Assembly (NCBI GenBank): GCA_033398695.1
Contig: CM065815.1
Coordinates: 5,822,501 to 5,886,500 of the forward strand
Direction of reading: 5' to 3'
Length of the DNA stretch: 64,000 nt
From: Orobanche coerulescens
Taxonomy: Eukaryota; Streptophyta; Magnoliopsida; Lamiales; Orobanchaceae
Notes under the pieces: model-generated
The model's input: only the letters and a program-made list of their open reading frames with translations
Told to the model about the DNA's origin: nothing
Database searches by the model: none
Shown here: in pieces, positions 59,272 through 64,000 of the stretch
How the letters are laid out: the number at the start of each line of letters is the position of its first letter
Position numbering within the stretch: the first letter of the stretch is position 1
Translations under genes and position numbers: made by a program

Positions 59272-59802
59272 TTATACCAATTTTGACAGAACGGACTTAC
59301 AAACTGGATCTTTTGAGATTAATTTTTCATGACTATAACGTTTCCGTTCATCCTTAAATTGTATCCACAAAGCCATTAGTTCACGATGAACGTATCCACT
59401 GGGATGTGCATCAAGAATCTGTTGGATATCATGATCCATAGATTCCTTACTCAATCCATCCTTGATAAATGCTATTTTATCTTCTCGATTTCTGGATACA
59501 AACCCCACAGATTTGCATCGTGTGTCACATGTCCATCGAGCACATTTATCGCACCCACCTAATCTTTTTGCTCTCCGTTTCTTTGCAAAACTACTCTTAC
59601 CTGTACCTGGCATGTACTTAAATGAATTTGAAAATTCGCCAGATAATCGAACTTGTGCTTCGATCAACCATCGAATATCTTCTGGGATGCCATTTCTCAT
59701 TAGTACCCTTAATCTTTCGAGTCGGTCTCGATAAATTCTTTTTATGATATTCACTGGAATAAATGGATAATATTTACGAAGATTCGAAAGTATTGAATCC
59801 AT
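59272..59802 (-). CDS. Cysteine-rich nucleic-acid-binding protein of carla-type plant virus family (endogenous copy)
   Basis: An intact frame of 176 aa. Its centre has a basic stretch KKRRAKRLGG (74-83) followed at once by Cys84, Cys87, Cys92 and Cys96, then an AFIKDG segment (111-116). The order basic KRRAK, L-G, C-X2-C, two more Cys, then FI--G is that of the nucleic-acid-binding proteins encoded near the 3' end of carlavirus genomes. Those viral proteins bind RNA/DNA and act in silencing suppression and host gene control. The 70-residue N-terminal and 60-residue C-terminal extensions are not part of that family as I know it. It has no introns and follows a TATA box. It may be an old viral insertion or a plant zinc-finger protein of independent origin; similarity is by motif only. 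Confidence 0.45.
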   Translation of the reverse strand: MDSILSNLRKYYPFIPVNIIKRIYRDRLERLRVLMRNGIPEDIRWLIEAQVRLSGEFSNSFKYMPGTGKSSFAKKRRAKRLGGCDKCARWTCDTRCKSVGFVSRNREDKIAFIKDGLSKESMDHDIQQILDAHPSGYVHRELMALWIQFKDERKRYSHEKLISKDPVCKSVLSKLV

Positions 59803-59854
59803 TATGATATTCAGACCCTCGGTATGGGTGAATTTTGTGAATACAATGATAATC

Positions 59855-59862
59855 TATTTATA
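59855..59862 (-). promoter_or_regulatory. TATA box before the two-ORF unit
   Basis: On the minus strand CTATAAATAG stands 53 bp before the ATG at 59802, a good distance for a plant core promoter with a short leader. No second TATA box of this quality is seen before the LOG-like ORF. Confidence 0.6.
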
Positions 59863-60505
59863 GATTGGAATTACGCGTATGAGATTTGACTCCGCGTCCT
59901 GAAGCGTATGAACTACGGCTCTCTATATTTGAATAATGAATATAATATGACATGTGGGAGCAACGACTCCATGTTGATAATGATGTGCAAAATGGCACCG
60001 AAAGATGATGTGATATGCCGGTAAATCTATATGGTGATATAGACACATCGTCTTTAAATATTTGTTCTCGATTAATGTCACTACTAGCCAATATTGAGAA
60101 TGAATCCCTAATAAATTTGGAATATATTAAGGGGGAGTATGGGCCCACTTCCTCTACATGTGAACTACTAGATATTATGGATCCACTAGATAGTCACATG
60201 TTTATATGACTTGTATTCAGAAATTTACGAGATAATTTGCTCACGGTTTGAGCACATATTCCAAATCAGATAAAGCTAGTAATATATCCCAAATAAACTT
60301 GAATAGATCCCAGAAAGGATCGAGATATGCGCATACAAGTGGGATATCAATTGGCATACTATTTGAAGTCCTCCAGCCAATATCGAGAACATAATATACA
60401 AACTCCCATGACTGAAGATAAATGCTGAGATACTGGCATACGAGTTTGGTGCTCAAGAAATCTCTTAGCATGAGGGGGAGTATTGGTAGTTGGAAATATG
60501 TGAAA
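59863..60505 (+). other. Probable Copia 3' region with two polypurine-like tracts
   Basis: TTAAGGGGGAGTATGGG (about 60128-60143) and GAGGGGGAGTATTGG (about 60472-60486) are of the form that precedes the 3' LTR of plant Copia elements. What follows the second is cut off after 20 bp by the chromovirus LTR at 60506. No Copia protein is readable here. With the LTR at 53718 this suggests the two-ORF unit lies inside or beside a ruined Copia element. Confidence 0.4.
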
Positions 60506-62857
60506 TGTAACACCCCAAACTAGGCGGATATTACAGTGCCGTAGATCCCCAACTGGGACCCACTAGGCAAATGAAAATGAATGAATTACACAAGATAAAT
60601 GTAGTACCGAACTACATTACAGCAATAATTACTCCGATGTGGAGTTTAGTTACAACACACCAGACAATACTGAATCTTGGTGTATTTTATATGAAGATAA
60701 AATACATAACACCGAATGAAACGGAGTATTCAAATGAAAGTCTGCAATGAAAATAAAGAACAATAACATGAATAATCAAAGATCGGGGCCCCTACTAGTA
60801 TCACTAGGACTCCTCGACGTCAACATGCTATTCCGTGCGTTTGCCTTGCCATGACACGAAAAACAAAATCCCCAAACGGGGTCGATTACAAAGAACAACA
60901 ATCCTCAAGGGTTGAAAATACACAATCATGATTATATCCAAGTTATGAAATATCTTGTCGAAACATACGCAATCAAACATGCTATATGAATCAACTAACA
61001 AGATGCGGCTCAAAGGGTGGCGCCACACTACGCCCGGGATGGAAATGTGTCCGTGCACAAGCCACCAACGAGTATCGATCAAATACACGTGTGGTCTTGT
61101 ACCTAATCGATCTCACGAGACAATATGACCCGTGTGCACACCCAATGTATCACTCCCAATACATGACCATCACGTGCCCGACATGAAAATCCAACACATA
61201 CCAACCGCACGCCAAGATGACCGGAATGCCACGATATAACAAAAGTGACATCGAAAATGAATAATGACTCACCGAGGTGGAATGGTAATAAAAAAATGAC
61301 AACTCAATGAAAAGATTGGAACCGCTGCTCCTTATGATCAAGTAATTAATTGACAACAACAAGTTTTGATACGGTTAATATAATGATGAATGAGTTATGA
61401 TTATGAATGAACAACAACAAAAGGTATGAATATCCTTTTAACCGAGTAAGAATTAACTTACAAAATACCGATGAAGAAAGTCCTTCCACGAACAAATGTC
61501 CTAAATGAAGTGTCGGTCGATTTAACAACCTTAATTCAATACAATTACCGACAATCCGATCAATATACGAATCAAACACGAATATAACGAACTCAAAAGC
61601 GTCGATACGACTAAACCAAGTCCATAGAGGCATTAAATCAAACACGTTGTATCCAAACTCCGATTGTTTACAATCAAACCTCAATATACCAATATCAAAA
61701 TCCCCAAGAAGTGTTTCAAACCAACAAAATATCTCCAATACGATCAATAATCCGTTATGAATATCCAAAAACGTGATTATAACAACAATTAGTCGAAAAT
61801 CCCCAATTCCAACTCGATATTCAAGGTGTTCTCGAATAATTCCTCAATAATCCAATGAATCCTTATACAAACTCATAATCATATACATATCCCTTCATAT
61901 AACATGATTATAACGTCCAAAACATCATATCTCAACACAAAATCGAAGTCCAAAGTGTTGAAGGAATTACCTCTTGATGATCCAAGTACTTTAATCCGAA
62001 GAACACGCGTTAGATTGATTATCCGGGCTTCACAATCGAAAGGAGATGAAGAAAATCAAACACCCAAATGATTTGTGAAGGAAAAACTCTCCCTCAAGCT
62101 TACTCTCACGGTTGAAGGTAAAGAAAAGGGATAGAAATGGCTGAAATGCTGAAAAAAACGGATTTAAGGGAGTTGACTACCTGCCGGACACGGCCCGTGC
62201 CGATCGGCACGGTCGTGTCGCACAGCTGGCCGACAGTTGGCCGACAGGGACTCGACCGTGTCCTGCTTGACACGGTCGCGGCGCGGAGGGCCTCCCGACA
62301 GTGACCCGTCCGACAGCGACTCGGCATGACTCGACCGTGCCAGACGACACGCTCGGGCGTGTCGGCAGTCGCTTCAGGCTTATCCGGAAGGGTTCGACTC
62401 GGCCGTGCCAGACGACACGGTCGGCTCCTGAGGCAGACACTTTGGCACTTTCCGGACGAGTACGGCACGGGCCGTGTCGGACGACACGGCCGAGTTCGTT
62501 CGCAAATGATCGCCAAAATGAAAAATGAGCGGTTGAGCTAAAACGACCATAACTCTCGTCGACTCCGATTGACTCACCGTTTGAACCATTGGAATGCTAA
62601 CTCGATGCTCTATATTTTTCCAAAGATTTTGTTTTTTTGGAGTTACCAATATTTTATGGTGATCTAACAAAGTCGAAATCATATGAGGAAAGTTGTAACA
62701 ATGAACAATAACGATACACCACTCAAGTTTTTCCGAACGGTGAACACGGTGAATGAATATGATTGGTGAATGATTATAAATGAGTGAAAATCCACCGAGT
62801 GACAATCACCGAATAAAATTACCGAATGATAATGATCGAATTACAACCGGTATTACA
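60506..62857 (-). repeat. Chromovirus 3' LTR, inverted, 2.35 kb
   Basis: On the minus strand it runs from TGTAATACCGGTTG (62857) to GGGGTGTTACA (60506), preceded by the purine tract AAGGGGGTGTA (about 62859-62869). The minus-strand middle (62500-62170) is an array of CCGTGTCGTCCGACACGG-like motifs, followed by a CCTTAAATCC sequence in the TATA position and T-rich leader. The small frames in the array are artefacts. Confidence 0.85.
62170..62500 (-). repeat. GC-rich array of CACGGCCGTGTC-type palindromic motifs
   Basis: GACACGG, CCGTGTC, GGCACGG and GGCCGTGCC words occur more than twenty times in 330 bp, many paired as short palindromes (CCGTGTCGGACGACACGG, GTGCCGATCGGCAC). Spacers differ, so it is a site cluster. 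It sits just upstream of the presumed LTR start site, as the TAGCGCACGCTA array does in other LTRs. Confidence 0.8.
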
Positions 62858-62869
62858 TACACCCCCTTA

Positions 62870-63960
62870 AAAGAGTTTCGTCCCTCAAACTAAGGGTCAA
62901 ACAACTCGGGATAACATTCCCGCATACTATCCTCGGTTTCCCAAGTAGCCTCTTCGACTCCGTGTCTAGACCACTGAATCTTGACCAAAGGAATCGACTT
63001 ATCCCTCAACTGTTTGACTCGCCGCTCTAACACTCGTACAGACGCTCCTCGTACGAATGATCATCCGCGATCTCGATTTCGTCGAATCAAGTATGTGACT
63101 CGGGTCGGCAACATACTTCCGCAATCGAGAGACGTGAAACACATTATGAATCCCGCTCAAAGCCGGAGGTAAAGCCAATCGATAAGCTAACTCGCCTACT
63201 CGATCCAAAATTTCAAACGGTCCAATGAATCTCGGACTCAACTTCCCCGTTTTCCGAAACGGAAAATACCTCGACTCTGGGATACCTTGACCAAAACATG
63301 GTCACCCGTCTCGAACTCTAGTGGTCGACGACGATTTGTCGTATATGATTTCTCGACTGAGCATCAACATACGACTCTTGATCAAAGCTACCTTCTCTCG
63401 GGCGGCTATAAGCATATCGGGTTCGGTGCCGATTGATTCTGACAAGTCATCCCAACACAAAGGAGATCGACAAAGACGACCGTACAAGGCCTCGTAAGGT
63501 GCCATCTTAATGGAGGCATGCCAACTATACTGTACGTGGACTTAAACAACAGTAATTGGGCTTCCCAATCGTCTACTAATCGAGGACGCATGCCCTCAAC
63601 ATGTCCTCTAATGTCTGAATAGTTCTCTCTGATTGTCCGTCGGACTGAGGATGAAAGGCAATACTGAGATTAAGCTGATTTCCCATAGCACGATGAACTG
63701 ATTTCCAAAAATGGGAAACAATTCGTCCGTCACGATCGGAAACGATACTCTTAGGAGTACCGTGCATTCTCACTATCTCCTTGATGAACAACTGATCCAG
63801 TCTCTCGGGACCCCACGTATCCTTGATCTCAAGGAAATGAGCTGATTTAGTTGAGCGGTCCACAATCACCCAGATCGCATTCATGCCACAACGACTCGTC
63901 GGCAAACTCGTGATGAAATCCATAGAAATGTCTTCCCACTTCCATTCCGGAATAGGGAGA
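62870..63960 (-). pseudogene. Chromovirus integrase and C-terminal region, frameshifted
   Basis: On the minus strand the integrase core (63923-63576) reads MDFITSLPTSRCGMNAIWVI, SIVSDRDGRIVSHFW and FHPQSDGQSERTIQTLEDML, with the catalytic Asp-Asp-Glu positions present. After a frameshift MAPYEALYGRLCRSPLCWD follows (63505). After another, MSPRFIGPFEILDRVGELAY and HNVFHVSRLRKYVADP follow (63241 onward), the C-terminal integrase part that precedes the chromodomain or tail in Tekay/Del elements. The 3' LTR follows directly. RT and the rest lie beyond the window edge; the last 40 bases continue the same element. Confidence 0.85.
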
Positions 63961-64000
63961 GGTTTTCAGCATAACCGCCGGTCGCTGATGTTCAATCTTG

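Noticed and set aside
62106..62541. Overlapping long frames on both strands
   Set aside because: They are produced by the GC-rich palindromic array in the LTR; the residues are Arg/Pro-rich low complexity.

Overview
This is a transposon-rich stretch of a flowering-plant (eudicot) nuclear genome. The evidence is two intron-rich housekeeping genes with GT-AG introns, nested chromovirus, Tat, Copia, LINE, hAT, PIF/Harbinger and SINE remnants, AT-rich intergenic DNA, and a nuclear copy of plastid accD. The species cannot be named from sequence alone.

Layout. 1-3134: a PIF/Harbinger element, broken in both of its genes. 3658-11859: a complete non-autonomous LTR element (2.0-kb LTRs, PBS, PPT, 5-bp target duplication ACATT) whose interior holds no gag-pol but carries an array of TAGCGCACGCTA motifs. 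11927-13378: a hAT MITE, a Stowaway-like MITE and a tandem duplication. 13970-15577: a LINE 3' end and the plastid accD fragment. 15578-16988: a piece of a related LTR. 16989-22982: a Tat-lineage remnant (gag piece, 260-bp tandem repeats, antisense accessory ORF, 3' LTR). 22983-26212: an inverted chromovirus LTR. 26213-27545: protease/RT remains. 27546-29217: half a hAT transposon with a BED-finger transposase. 29625-30602: a long-TIR MITE and a SINE-like unit.

The gene island runs from about 34 to 47.5 kb. The SRP receptor alpha subunit (nine coding exons, 618 aa) is followed in the same direction by a CLB1/SYT7-type SMP-C2 lipid-binding protein (eleven exons, 511 aa). The 5'-leader and first-intron region of the SRP receptor gene is duplicated upstream as an inverted repeat of about 870 bp.

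From 47.5 kb on the window is AT-rich DNA with minisatellites and small retroposed pieces, then LINE/Copia fragments, a frameshifted LEA2-type pseudogene, a Harbinger ORF1 with one nonsense codon, a 73-bp tandem array, and, at 58.3-59.9 kb, two intact intronless minus-strand ORFs behind a TATA box. The first resembles the cysteine-rich nucleic-acid-binding proteins of carla-type plant viruses. The second is a LONELY GUY (cytokinin phosphoribohydrolase)-like protein whose catalytic Arg motif is missing. This pair is the strongest candidate for something undescribed. The window ends in a chromovirus 3' LTR and integrase on the minus strand.

All coordinates of exons and element ends were read by eye; similarities to families are from recognition, not from database searches.
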